In this document: positions 7,026 through 15,848 of the stretch, in pieces | How the letters are laid out: each line of letters begins with the position of its first letter | How positions within the stretch are numbered: the first letter of the stretch is position 1 | Assembly: GCA_903819975.1 (NCBI GenBank) | Contig: CAIJFI010000008.1 | Coordinates: forward strand, 1 to 64,000 | Reading direction: 5' to 3' | DNA length: 64,000 nt | DNA from: an uncultured Bacteroidota bacterium | GTDB lineage: Bacteria > Bacteroidota > Bacteroidia > Chitinophagales > Chitinophagaceae | The notes under the pieces: model-generated | Told to the model about the DNA's origin: nothing | Databases searched by the model: none | The model's input: the letters and a program-made list of their open reading frames with translations, nothing else | Program-made: the position numbers and the translations under genes

Positions 7026-7514
7026 ATGGAGCCAAAAAATAATGCCAAATTAAACGTTGACAAAAGCTTAGATAAGCTGGATTTGCAAATAATTCAAGCA
7101 ATGATGCAGGATGCCGAAGTTTCTTATGCCGACCTTGGAAAGCAGTTTTTTGTATCGGGAGGTACGATTCACGTACGTATTAAAAAATTGGAGGAATTGG
7201 GTATTGTACAAGGTAAAAGACTAGCTGTAGATTTAAAAGTCCTTGGCTACGATATAATTGCATTCATCGGGATATATTTAGAAAAGAGTTCAATGTATGA
7301 TACGGTGGCTCAGGCATTAAAAGCAATTCCACAAGTGGTACGTGTAAATTATACAACAGGTAACTATAGCATGTTTGTTGAAATTGTTTGCAAAGACATT
7401 CAACAATTACGTTTTGTATTACATGATGAGTTGCAAAAAATAAAAGGAATTGAAAGAACAGAAACTTTAATTTCCTTGGAAGAAAGTTTTTCACGTAATG
7501 TAAGGATCGTATAA
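7026..7514 (+). CDS. Lrp/AsnC family transcriptional regulator
   Basis: 162 residues. Residues about 15-70 are an AsnC-type HTH (LDLQIIQAMMQ, DLGKQFFVSGGTIHVRIKKLEELGIV), followed by the LYS-type/RAM ligand domain (IAFIGIYLEK, VVRVNYTTGNYSMFVEIV). Lrp proteins are feast/famine regulators that sense amino acids or related metabolites as octamers. It lies 34 bases upstream of the molybdenum hydroxylase genes in the same direction, so it may control them; that link is inferred. The regulator starts just after the tRNA-like gene, so the island boundary is at about 6.9 kb. Confidence 0.9.
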   Translation: MEPKNNAKLNVDKSLDKLDLQIIQAMMQDAEVSYADLGKQFFVSGGTIHVRIKKLEELGIVQGKRLAVDLKVLGYDIIAFIGIYLEKSSMYDTVAQALKAIPQVVRVNYTTGNYSMFVEIVCKDIQQLRFVLHDELQKIKGIERTETLISLEESFSRNVRIV

Positions 7515-7548
7515 GTAATCATTAGTAAATTACACTAAACACAAACAA

Positions 7549-8154
7549 ATGAAACCCTGCAATTATAACGATGCCAGAAGGGGCTTCTTAAAAAAGTCAG
7601 CAGCTATTGCCGCACTGTATATTACACCATCCATTTTTGTAAAGGCATTTGCAGTTGATGCAGTGGTGCCTACTCCTATTGCTAAAGAAAAATTATCCGT
7701 TACAATAAATGGAAAATTAGTGCAAGTAGAAGTGGATGCGCGTATTACTATATTAAATTTATTAAGAGAAGAATTGTCTTTTACTGGCACAAAGAAAGGT
7801 TGTGAAATGGGACAATGTGGTGCTTGCACTATTCATATTAATGGTAAGCGTACTAAGTCTTGTATGGAATTAGCAGTCAACCATCAGAATAATAAAATCA
7901 CTACAATCGAGGGCTTGTCTGCAACAGAACAATTACATCCTATGCAAGCGGCATTTTTAAAGCATGATGCTTTTCAGTGTGGCTATTGTACATCTGGACA
8001 AATTATGTCGGCAGTTGCTTGTGTTAGAGAAGGACAAGCAAAGTCACGTGATAGTATTAAAGCATTTATGGATTTCAATATTTGTAGATGTGGTGCTTAT
8101 CAAAATATTGTTGATGCCATTGAAGAAGTTGCTAAAACAAGTGCTAAAATTTAA
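7549..8154 (+). CDS. (2Fe-2S) subunit of molybdenum hydroxylase, Tat-exported
   Basis: 201 residues. The N terminus has a twin-arginine signal (ARRGFLKK followed by a hydrophobic core ending near AFAVDA), so the complex acts in the periplasm. The plant-type [2Fe-2S] cluster motif is CEMGQCGAC with the later Cys in KSCMEL; the second cluster motif is CGYCTSGQ with CRCGAY near the C terminus. This matches the small subunits of the xanthine dehydrogenase family (IorA, YagT/PaoA). The large subunit starts 21 bases downstream. Confidence 0.9.
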   Translation: MKPCNYNDARRGFLKKSAAIAALYITPSIFVKAFAVDAVVPTPIAKEKLSVTINGKLVQVEVDARITILNLLREELSFTGTKKGCEMGQCGACTIHINGKRTKSCMELAVNHQNNKITTIEGLSATEQLHPMQAAFLKHDAFQCGYCTSGQIMSAVACVREGQAKSRDSIKAFMDFNICRCGAYQNIVDAIEEVAKTSAKI

Positions 8155-8175
8155 TCATCCCTTTATTTATAAAAT

Positions 8176-10413
8176 ATGAATACTAAAAATATCGATACTA
8201 TATTCTGGGAAGATGAGAGAGTAGATGGTGCAGATAAAGTAACAGGTAAGGCTAGATATACAGCAGAGCATAACTTGCCAAACATGGCTTATGCCGTTTT
8301 TGTAACAAGTAATATTGCAAAAGGAACTATAAAAAATTTAGATACTACCAAGGCACTTGCTATGAACGGCGTCCTTGATATCATTTATTATGCTAACTGT
8401 CCTGCTGTGCCTGGTTATAATAGCAATGCGGCAGAAAGACCTAAGAATGTGAGTGAGTGGAGAGGGCATAAAGTTTTATATGATAATAAGGTTCGCTTTT
8501 TTGGACAACCTATTGCTTTAATTGTAGCAGATAGTTTAGAAAATGCTAATGCTGCCATTAGGTTTGTGAAACCAGAATATGAAAAAGAAAGCTTTGAAAC
8601 TAATTTTGATAAAGCAAGATTAGACCCTGCAAATTTAAAAGCACCTATATCTTATAAAAGAGGTGCGGGCAATACAAAGGCAATAGCTGCCACAGTGGAT
8701 GCAGAATTTAATATTCCAATTGAAGTACATAACCCAATGGAGTTGCAGGCTACTATTGCTTATTGGGAGGCAGAAGATAAATTGCTTTTGTATGACAAGA
8801 CCCAAGGCCCTAAAAGTACACAGGGTATTGTAGCAAGAACATTTGGATTGCCAGAAAAAAATGTAAGAGTTATTGCAGAAAACGTGGGTGGGGCTTTTGG
8901 AAGTAGCTTAAGATCTTGGGCTAATGTACCTGCTGCTTGTATTGCAGCAAAAAAATTAAATCGTCCTGTAAAACTGGTGTTGACACGTCCACAAATGTTT
9001 AGCTTAATAGGTTACCGCCCTCAGTCTTGGCAAAAGGTAAATATAGCTTCCGATGCTGAAGGTAATTTTTTATCCATTAATCACGAAGCCATAAGTAGTA
9101 CTAGTAGGTATGAAGATTTTAGAGAAGGTATTGTTGATGTATCTAAATTTTTATATGCATGTGAAAACGTAACTACTAAATATAGCATTCTGCCACTTGA
9201 TTTGAGTACACCTATTTGGATGCGTGGTCCTGGTGAAGCAACAGGATGCTTTGCGTTAGAGTCTGCAATAGATGAACTTTCCTATAAATTAAAAATGGAT
9301 CCAATTGCGTTAAGAATTAAAAACTTTACGACTGTTAATCCTGAAAACAAATTACCATTCTCCGACAACAACTTAAAAGCTTGTTATGATTATGGCAAAG
9401 AAAAAATTGGTTGGAAAAACAGACCAGCGGTTCCTGGAACCTTAAAAGAAAATGGCTGGCTGATTGGTTATGGAATGGCAGTGGGTGTATTTGGTGCTGG
9501 AAAAGGATCTGCTTCTGTAAGGGCAGTATTATCTAATGATGGCAAATTGTTATTAGAGTGTGCTGTAAGTGATATGGGTCCTGGTACCACTACTGCTATG
9601 ACAAGAATAGCTGCTGAGACTATGCAAATGCCTATTGGTAAAATTAAATTTAAATTAGGAGATTCTGATTTGCCTCCTGGCCCTTCACAAGGTGGATCAG
9701 GCACTACATCTACTGTTGGATCTGCTGTAGATTTAGCATGTAAAACTTTACAACAAAAATTAATTGGGTTGGCAATTCAGTTTGCACCTGGTTTTAGTTC
9801 TTTTACTGCGGATACATTAGAAGTTAAGAATGAATTAGTATCGCTAAAAACAGATGCCTCAAAAAATATTAATATTGTTGAATTACTAAAATTAGCCAAT
9901 CAAGAAAAGATTGATTTAACCATAACCTCTAACGGTAAAACAGCGGAGCAATTAAAGTTTACAAGTAATTCTTTCTCTGCACATTTTGTAAAACTAGCAG
10001 TCAATGCAAAAGATGGTAAAATAAAAGTATTGCAGGTAATTACAACAGGAGATTCTGGAAAAATTATAAGTCCTAAAACAGCAAGAAGTCAAATGTTGGG
10101 TGGAGTAGTTGGAGGATTGGGAATGGCACTATCTGAAAAATTAGAAATTGACCATACTACAGGACAAATTTCAAATGCAAGCTTTGGTGCATATCATGTA
10201 CCACTTCACTCTCAAATTCCACCAACTGAAGCATGGTTTGTAAACAAACCCGATATGAATATGAATGATATTGGTGCAAAAGGAATTGGGGAAATTGCAT
10301 TGATTGGTTTTGCCGCGGCTATTTCAAATGCTGTATACAATGCAACTGGAAAGCGCGTGAGAGATTTACCAATCACGCCAGATAAGCTAGGATTTAAAAC
10401 TACAAAAGCTTAG
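8176..10413 (+). CDS. Molybdopterin-binding subunit of aldehyde/xanthine dehydrogenase family
   Basis: 745 residues, a normal length for the family. Molybdopterin-binding signatures seen are GGAFGSSLRSW, RGPGEATGCFALESAID and, near the end, GAKGIGEIAL, where the Glu is the catalytic base. It has no signal peptide and probably rides out with the Tat-exported small subunit. Together they resemble IorAB-type two-subunit enzymes that oxidise aldehydes or N-heterocycles; no FAD subunit gene (YagS/PaoB type) is next to them, so electrons probably go to a cytochrome or quinone. The substrate cannot be read from sequence. A bidirectional terminator follows. Confidence 0.9.
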   Translation: MNTKNIDTIFWEDERVDGADKVTGKARYTAEHNLPNMAYAVFVTSNIAKGTIKNLDTTKALAMNGVLDIIYYANCPAVPGYNSNAAERPKNVSEWRGHKVLYDNKVRFFGQPIALIVADSLENANAAIRFVKPEYEKESFETNFDKARLDPANLKAPISYKRGAGNTKAIAATVDAEFNIPIEVHNPMELQATIAYWEAEDKLLLYDKTQGPKSTQGIVARTFGLPEKNVRVIAENVGGAFGSSLRSWANVPAACIAAKKLNRPVKLVLTRPQMFSLIGYRPQSWQKVNIASDAEGNFLSINHEAISSTSRYEDFREGIVDVSKFLYACENVTTKYSILPLDLSTPIWMRGPGEATGCFALESAIDELSYKLKMDPIALRIKNFTTVNPENKLPFSDNNLKACYDYGKEKIGWKNRPAVPGTLKENGWLIGYGMAVGVFGAGKGSASVRAVLSNDGKLLLECAVSDMGPGTTTAMTRIAAETMQMPIGKIKFKLGDSDLPPGPSQGGSGTTSTVGSAVDLACKTLQQKLIGLAIQFAPGFSSFTADTLEVKNELVSLKTDASKNINIVELLKLANQEKIDLTITSNGKTAEQLKFTSNSFSAHFVKLAVNAKDGKIKVLQVITTGDSGKIISPKTARSQMLGGVVGGLGMALSEKLEIDHTTGQISNASFGAYHVPLHSQIPPTEAWFVNKPDMNMNDIGAKGIGEIALIGFAAAISNAVYNATGKRVRDLPITPDKLGFKTTKA

Positions 10414-10420
10414 ATAACCA

Positions 10421-10448
10421 AAGAGGCGCTTCAATTGAAGCGCCTCTT
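10421..10448. terminator. Bidirectional terminator
   Basis: A 28-base perfect palindrome, AAGAGGCGCTTC with its complement around AATT, followed by a T-rich run. It separates the convergent molybdenum hydroxylase and acyl-CoA dehydrogenase genes. Confidence 0.9.
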
Positions 10449-10486
10449 TTCTTTCTTTTATAAATTCCATTTTAACCAATCTCGAT

Positions 10487-12262
10487 TTATAATTTGTAAC
10501 CATCATCGGCTACTAATTGTGCGCAAATTCTTCGGCGTGCTTCCTTGGTATTAAATGGCTCTACTTTAGTGAATCGCTTTAATCCAATATGCATCATTCT
10601 TAATTCATCACCTTCCGCAAAACTATTTAATGCGTCTTTACCTGCTTTATTAATAGCATCGGCTGCATCATAAATATAAGTGCGTACAATATCGGCCTGA
10701 ACCGCAGTTGCAGCTTCTCCTTTTAATGTTGTTAATTTTTCTAATCTTAACAATGCAGATTCTGCATGGAAAGCAATAATAGACATATCTGCAATGTTCA
10801 TTAAAATTTCTTGCTCCTTATTTAATGTCATCATTAATTTTTGCACTGCTGCACCTGCTACCATTAAAATACATTTCTTAAAATTAGCGATGTACTTTTT
10901 TTCTTTTGCAAATGCACCTTCTTCCTCAGCACCGAAATCGGGAATGCTCATTAACTCTTGTTGCACACTCATGGCTGGTCCCATTAAATCCAACTTACCT
11001 TTCATAGCACGTTTTAAAACCATATCCACAGTCAACAATCTATTAATTTCATTCGTGCCTTCGTAGATTCTATTAATACGACTATCACGATATGCTTTTG
11101 ATATACTATACTCGTCGCTATATCCATTACCACCATGTACCTGTACACCTTCGTCCACTACATAATCCAATACTTCTGAACCGAATACTTTCAATATCGC
11201 ACACTCAATTGCATATTCTTCTGCAGCACCTAATAATGATTCAGATAAGTTCTTTCCACTTGCTGCAAGTTCAGATTCCATCTCGTCAATATTACGTGAC
11301 ACACGGTACAATGCAGTTTCACCCACCCACATTCTAATAGCCATTTCGGCTAATTTATGTCGGATAGCACCAAATTTTACAATTGGTAATTTAAATTGCT
11401 CTCTTGTTTTTGCATATTGTACACTGGTAGTAATCGCTCTGCGCGCACCGCCTAATGTTGCTGCTCCTAATTTTAAACGTCCAATATTTAAAATATTAAA
11501 TGCGATTACATGTCCTTTACCAATTTCGCCTAATACATTTTCTACCGGTACTTTACAATCTTGAAAATACAATTGTACAGTACTAGATCCTTTAATTCCC
11601 ATTTTATGTTCTTCAGGACCTTGTGTAAATCCTTCCATTCCACGCTCTAAAATAAAACAGGTAAATTTATCTCCATCAATTTTTGCAAACACACTATATA
11701 CATCTGCAAAACCTCCATTAGTGATCCAACATTTTTGGCCATTTAAAATATAATGTTTCCCGTCTGCAGATAATGTTGCTGTGCTCTTTGCACCTAATGC
11801 ATCAGAGCCACTATTTGGTTCGGTTAATCCGTAAGCACCTTTCCATTCGCCACTTGCTAATTTAGGTACATACTTTGCACGTTGTGCTTCGGTACCAAAA
11901 TATAAAATAGGTAAGGTTCCAATCCCAGTATGTGCTGCATTGGCAACAGAGAAAGAATAACCTCCCCCTAAATATTCTGCAACAATGGTTGCTGTTACAA
12001 AATCTTTTCCTAAGCCACCATATTGTTCTGGTACGGTAATACCTAAAAGCCCTTGCTCACCTGCTTTTGCTAATAAGCCTGGCATTAAACCTGGCTCTAA
12101 TTTATCAATTCGGTCTGCTACCGGCAATACTTCGGTATCAACAAATTGGTCGCACATATCACGCACCATAATTTGTTCTTCGTTAAATTCTTCTGGAATA
12201 AAAACATCTGCTGCTTTCACTTCTTTAATAATCCATTCTCCTCCGTGAATTGTTGTTCCCAT
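10487..12262 (-). CDS. Acyl-CoA dehydrogenase (long, VLCAD/ACAD9-like)
   Basis: 591 residues, the length of the Bacteroidota VLCAD/ACAD9-like type, which has an extra C-terminal helical domain. Seen motifs: AYGLTEPNSGSDA (FAD/acyl-CoA binding), CWITNGG, and YEGTNEINR with the catalytic Glu. It removes two hydrogens from fatty acyl-CoA in beta-oxidation, using FAD. The MarR gene lies upstream on the same strand, 41 bases away, so they are likely co-transcribed and MarR is a probable regulator. No other beta-oxidation gene is nearby. Confidence 0.95.
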   Translation of the reverse strand: MGTTIHGGEWIIKEVKAADVFIPEEFNEEQIMVRDMCDQFVDTEVLPVADRIDKLEPGLMPGLLAKAGEQGLLGITVPEQYGGLGKDFVTATIVAEYLGGGYSFSVANAAHTGIGTLPILYFGTEAQRAKYVPKLASGEWKGAYGLTEPNSGSDALGAKSTATLSADGKHYILNGQKCWITNGGFADVYSVFAKIDGDKFTCFILERGMEGFTQGPEEHKMGIKGSSTVQLYFQDCKVPVENVLGEIGKGHVIAFNILNIGRLKLGAATLGGARRAITTSVQYAKTREQFKLPIVKFGAIRHKLAEMAIRMWVGETALYRVSRNIDEMESELAASGKNLSESLLGAAEEYAIECAILKVFGSEVLDYVVDEGVQVHGGNGYSDEYSISKAYRDSRINRIYEGTNEINRLLTVDMVLKRAMKGKLDLMGPAMSVQQELMSIPDFGAEEEGAFAKEKKYIANFKKCILMVAGAAVQKLMMTLNKEQEILMNIADMSIIAFHAESALLRLEKLTTLKGEAATAVQADIVRTYIYDAADAINKAGKDALNSFAEGDELRMMHIGLKRFTKVEPFNTKEARRRICAQLVADDGYKL

Positions 12263-12303
12263 AAAATAGGTTTTATATTTTTTGTCGAAAGTTTCTGTCT
12301 TTG

Positions 12304-12759
12304 TTAAACTAAATCAGGATGCGTTAAATTATCATACACTCTTTGCAAAACATTTTTCACTGTTTCAATTTCTTCCTTACTAATATTTTGCAAAGCTTCA
12401 TTCATTGTTTGATTTGCTAACTCGTAAGTTGTTTGCTGCAATGGCTTTGCTGCTTCCATTAAACACACTTTGTTAATACGCCTGTCGGTTGTACTTGCAA
12501 CACGTGTAACAAGTCCTTGCTTTTCTAAATTGTCAATCAAACGCGTGATACTTGCTTTGTCTCTAAAAGTTCGCGTGCCTAATTCTTGTTGACTTAATCC
12601 ATCTTCTTTCCATAAGTGATACAGTACAGACCATTGTTCGATAGTAATTTCAAGTCCGGCGTTACGGAAGTTCTTTTGTAGTCGACGGGCTACAGCAATC
12701 GTGGCCATGCCATTAATGACACTGTATAATTCCCCTCGTTTAAATTGGTTGTTTGACAT
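12304..12759 (-). CDS. MarR family transcriptional regulator
   Basis: 151 residues, winged helix in the middle (EQWSVLYHLWKEDGLSQQELGTRTFRDKASITRLIDNLEKQGLV, then the wing STTDRR with its DR motif), flanked by dimer helices. MarR proteins repress as dimers and release DNA on binding small molecules, often fatty acyl-CoA or phenolics. It is first in the unit with the acyl-CoA dehydrogenase. A perfect 16-bp palindrome just before its start suggests autoregulation. Confidence 0.93.
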   Translation of the reverse strand: MSNNQFKRGELYSVINGMATIAVARRLQKNFRNAGLEITIEQWSVLYHLWKEDGLSQQELGTRTFRDKASITRLIDNLEKQGLVTRVASTTDRRINKVCLMEAAKPLQQTTYELANQTMNEALQNISKEEIETVKNVLQRVYDNLTHPDLV

Positions 12760-12763
12760 ATAG

Positions 12764-12779
12764 TTAGTTATGCAACTAA
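12764..12779 (-). promoter_or_regulatory. Putative MarR operator
   Basis: TTAGTT-ATGC-AACTAA, 6-bp arms around 4 bases, lies between the -7 box and the MarR start codon at 12759. Position and symmetry suit a dimeric winged-helix repressor. Confidence 0.5.
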
Positions 12780-12781
12780 TT

Positions 12782-12789
12782 CAAAAGTA
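12782..12789 (-). promoter_or_regulatory. -7 promoter box of the MarR-acyl-CoA dehydrogenase unit
   Basis: The minus strand reads TACTTTTG (TAnnTTTG), 23 bases upstream of the MarR start. The palindrome at 12764-12779 sits just downstream, where a bound repressor would block transcription. Confidence 0.5.
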
Positions 12790-12834
12790 CGACCAATTTG
12801 AGGATTTCACCAAATTTTTGATAGAGAAAGCAAG

Positions 12835-12842
12835 TAACTTTG
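12835..12842 (+). promoter_or_regulatory. -7 promoter box of the glycosyltransferase gene
   Basis: TAACTTTG matches TAnnTTTG and ends four bases before the ATG at 12847, implying a very short or absent leader. Confidence 0.4.
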
Positions 12843-12846
12843 GCCT

Positions 12847-13980
12847 ATGTTAGCAATATTGGATTGGACTGTAGCCATTTTGACCATTTTATATGCCCTT
12901 TTATTAATGGCTTACCGTTATTGGTTTGGCAGGTTAAAGACTTTTGAGCGGGATGATGCTTATAATGACAATATTCGTTTTACTGTTGTGATTCCTGCCC
13001 GAAATGAGGCAGCAAATATTAAAGCCTGCGTTGATTCTATCTTGAGTCAGGATTACCCATTGGATTGTTTTGAGGTAATTGTAATTGATGATTTTTCGGA
13101 GGACGATACCGCCTTTATTGTAAAGGCTATTGGCTATGATTTTCCAAATGTGCACTTATTAAGTTTGGCCGATTATTTTAAACCAGGCGAGATGAATTCT
13201 TTTAAAAAGAAGGCCATTGAAAAAGCAGTGAGTCAAGCAAAAGGGCAGTGGATTGTTACAACCGACGCTGACTGCATTATTCCTAAACAATGGCTTACTT
13301 TATACAATGCATATATTTTACAAAATAAGCCTGTGTTTGTTGCTGCGCCTGTTATGTTTATAAAAGAATCGGGTATTTTAAATGAATTTCAAGTACTTGA
13401 TTTTTTAGCATTACAAGGTATTACTGCTGCGGCAGTTGTCGCTGGCAAGCATTCTATGAGTAATGGGGCCAATTTAGCTTTTGAAAAATCGGCTTTTATT
13501 GCTGTTGGTGGCTATCAAGGTGTAGATCAAATTGCAAGTGGGGATGATATGTTTTTAATGCATAAAATGAAAGTGACTTTGTCTAATAGAATTGGATATT
13601 TATTCCACCCTGGGGCTATCGTATTAACCAAGGCCATGGGCAATTGGAAGGATTTTATCATGCAAAGAATTAGATGGTCTAGTAAGGCCCGTTATTATGA
13701 TGATAATTCCATCTTTTGGGTCCTTTTATTAGTGTACTTATATAATTTTTCATTCCTTTTATTGCTATTATCAGGGGACTATTCAAGTTTATCGATAACG
13801 ATTGCGTTTAAAATATTCTTTGAGCTTTTCTTTTTACAACCGGTAGCTGATTTTTTCAAAATGCCAGGCCAATTGCGCTATTTCCCATTATATCAGCCCC
13901 TACACATTCTATATACTTTGATAGCTGGTCTCTTTGGTCAAGTGAAGACCTATACATGGAAAGGTCGTCAGGTAAAATAA
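12847..13980 (+). CDS. Family 2 glycosyltransferase, membrane-bound
   Basis: 377 residues. An N-terminal membrane helix is followed by a GT-A domain with VIPARNEAANI, VIDDFSEDD and TTDADC (metal-binding DxD-like), then QRIRW, the QxxRW signature of processive membrane GT2 enzymes, and at least two C-terminal membrane helices (ending in a VYLYNFSFLLLLL-type segment). This layout fits transfer of a sugar to a lipid or surface polysaccharide. Donor and acceptor unknown. A TAACTTTG -7 box lies directly upstream at 12835-12842, very close to the ATG. Confidence 0.9.
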   Translation: MLAILDWTVAILTILYALLLMAYRYWFGRLKTFERDDAYNDNIRFTVVIPARNEAANIKACVDSILSQDYPLDCFEVIVIDDFSEDDTAFIVKAIGYDFPNVHLLSLADYFKPGEMNSFKKKAIEKAVSQAKGQWIVTTDADCIIPKQWLTLYNAYILQNKPVFVAAPVMFIKESGILNEFQVLDFLALQGITAAAVVAGKHSMSNGANLAFEKSAFIAVGGYQGVDQIASGDDMFLMHKMKVTLSNRIGYLFHPGAIVLTKAMGNWKDFIMQRIRWSSKARYYDDNSIFWVLLLVYLYNFSFLLLLLSGDYSSLSITIAFKIFFELFFLQPVADFFKMPGQLRYFPLYQPLHILYTLIAGLFGQVKTYTWKGRQVK

Positions 13981-13995
13981 GCTATAAATAATTAC

Positions 13996-14024
13996 TTGTT
14001 GAACCTTGTATTTTCGTAATTTTG
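13996..14024 (+). promoter_or_regulatory. Promoter of korB
   Basis: TTGTTG (13996-14001) and TAATTTTG (14017-14024) are spaced as -33 and -7 elements of the Bacteroidota sigma factor. The korB start at 14045 is 20 bases downstream, so korB has its own promoter. Confidence 0.55.
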
Positions 14025-14044
14025 TAGTCTAAAAGAATGAGTTT

Positions 14045-15082
14045 ATGTCTACAGAAACTTTAGCACAAGCAACCCCATTAACAGCAAAAGATTTTTCATC
14101 TGATCAGGAAGTACGTTGGTGCCCTGGTTGTGGTGACTATTCTATTTTAGCGCAAGTGCAAAAAGTAATGCCAACTATTGGTGTTCCTAAAGAAAATATT
14201 GTTGTAATAAGTGGTATTGGTTGTAGTAGCCGTTTCCCGTATTACATGAATACATATGGTATGCACTCTATTCACGGTCGTGCAACTGCAATTGCGAGCG
14301 GCTTAAAAGCTTCTCGTCCTGAATTAAGTGTTTGGATTGTTGCAGGTGATGGTGACTCTATGAGTATTGGTGGAAATCATACAATCCATATGTTAAGAAG
14401 AAATTTTAATGTAAACTTCTTAGTATTCAACAACCAAATTTATGGTTTAACTAAAGGTCAATATTCTCCAACATCTGAAGTGAATAAAATCACTAAGAGT
14501 TCTCCTTATGGAAGTATCGACCATCCATTTAATCCTGCTGCATTAGCATTAGGTGCTGACGCAACTTTTGTTGGTCGTACTATGGATCGTGATCCAAAGC
14601 ATATGCAATATATGATTAGCCGTGCTGAACAACATAAAGGAACTTCTTTCTTAGAGATCTATCAAAACTGTAGCATCTTTAATGATGGTGCATTTGAAAT
14701 ATTTACAGAAAAAGCAACTAAGCCTTTACACGCATTGTTCTTAGAGCAAGGCAAGCCATTAACTTTTGGTGCAAATGGTGAACAAGGTTTGCGTTTTGAT
14801 GGTATGCGCCCCGAGGTTGTAACAATTGGTGAAAAATATAGCGCAGACGATTTATGGATTCATGATGAGAAAGATTTTTATAAAGCACAAATCTTAACTC
14901 GTTTGTTTGACAATCCTTCCGAAGTTGGTGCGGTGTTCCCACGTCCTTTTGGTGTATTCTTTACAGCTGATCGTCCTTGTTACGAAGACATGATGGCTTT
15001 ACAATTAGAAGAGTCTTTAGTAAAAGGTCCTGGTGATTTAGATAAATTAATCCGTGGTCGTGAGACTTGGGATATTAAATAG
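14045..15082 (+). CDS. korB: 2-oxoacid:ferredoxin oxidoreductase, beta subunit
   Basis: 345 residues. CPGCGDYS at the N terminus, GIGCSSRFPYY, and the thiamine diphosphate motif GDGDSMSIGGNH ending in NN identify KorB-type beta subunits, which decarboxylate 2-oxoglutarate or a similar 2-oxoacid and reduce ferredoxin. The alpha subunit (KorA), which binds CoA and substrate, is normally just upstream; here a glycosyltransferase is there instead and korB has its own promoter and terminator. The partner must be elsewhere in the genome. Substrate is not provable from this subunit alone. Confidence 0.92.
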   Translation: MSTETLAQATPLTAKDFSSDQEVRWCPGCGDYSILAQVQKVMPTIGVPKENIVVISGIGCSSRFPYYMNTYGMHSIHGRATAIASGLKASRPELSVWIVAGDGDSMSIGGNHTIHMLRRNFNVNFLVFNNQIYGLTKGQYSPTSEVNKITKSSPYGSIDHPFNPAALALGADATFVGRTMDRDPKHMQYMISRAEQHKGTSFLEIYQNCSIFNDGAFEIFTEKATKPLHALFLEQGKPLTFGANGEQGLRFDGMRPEVVTIGEKYSADDLWIHDEKDFYKAQILTRLFDNPSEVGAVFPRPFGVFFTADRPCYEDMMALQLEESLVKGPGDLDKLIRGRETWDIK

Positions 15083-15094
15083 TATTATTAAAAG

Positions 15095-15119
15095 ACGTCT
15101 CCTAAAGGGGACGTTTTTA
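15095..15119 (+). terminator. Terminator after korB
   Basis: Stem ACGTCTCC/GGGGACGT with one G-U pair and loop TAAA, then TTTTT. It separates korB from the convergent regulator gene. Confidence 0.8.
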
Positions 15120-15131
15120 TTTTAGGTCATT

Positions 15132-15779
15132 TTACAAATCAATATAATTTCTTTTAAGGGCCGTCATAACCATGGCGGTCCTTTGTTTTACCTGCAATTT
15201 TTTAAACACTCTATCTCTATATCCAAAAATGGTGCTTACACTTTTATTTAATTCACTAGCAATTTGTTCATAGCTTAAGTCCTTTGTACAAGCTTGTATA
15301 AATAATATTTCATTTTGAGTGAGCGGCGATGTGTTGTATTTTAATTCTTTTATCGCGATTTCGCCAAGCATATTACTTGTAATTAATTTTAACTTATCCG
15401 CAGATAATTTATATTTTGTTCTACGCCTTACACAATGCTTTAAATCTATCAAAGGCTCGTCTGTAAAAAAGATTCCGTCAAGTCCATTCTTGAGTAAAAA
15501 GCAAATGCCTTTCATGAATTTCGCGTCGGACTTTAAAAGTATAAAGCTGTGACTGTTATTTGCTTTAATAGCCTTAATCATCTTTACTAATTCTGTATAA
15601 TGGAAGCAATCCGAAATAATACATAAGTCTGGGGGCTGCGATAGCTGTTTTATAAAATCAAGACATGCATTTATGCAGTCTCCATTATATATTACTTTGC
15701 AGTCCTCTTGTTTTTCTATAACTAATTTAAATGCAGCACGTGTTAAAACCTTTTCTTCTAAATAGGTGATACTAAACAT
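15132..15779 (-). CDS. LuxR-type regulator with atypical receiver domain
   Basis: 215 residues. The C-terminal 65 residues (LTQNEILFIQACTKDLSYEQIASELNKSVSTIFGYRDRVFKKL) are a LuxR/GerE HTH. The first 120 residues have receiver-like spacing, but where the phosphate-accepting Asp is expected the text is PDLCIISDCF: Ser takes the normal site and Asp is one position later. It may be a pseudo-receiver that does not use a kinase. No histidine kinase gene is near. Targets unknown. Confidence 0.8.
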   Translation of the reverse strand: MFSITYLEEKVLTRAAFKLVIEKQEDCKVIYNGDCINACLDFIKQLSQPPDLCIISDCFHYTELVKMIKAIKANNSHSFILLKSDAKFMKGICFLLKNGLDGIFFTDEPLIDLKHCVRRRTKYKLSADKLKLITSNMLGEIAIKELKYNTSPLTQNEILFIQACTKDLSYEQIASELNKSVSTIFGYRDRVFKKLQVKQRTAMVMTALKRNYIDL

Positions 15780-15827
15780 GATTTTGTTTTTACAAATAAA
15801 ACCTAATCAAGTGGTAATAAAAATGGG

Positions 15828-15835
15828 TACTTTTG
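15828..15835 (+). promoter_or_regulatory. -7 promoter box of the YciO/YrdC gene
   Basis: TACTTTTG matches TAnnTTTG, 13 bases before the ATG at 15849. Confidence 0.45.
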
Positions 15836-15848
15836 CACCATATCTTTT

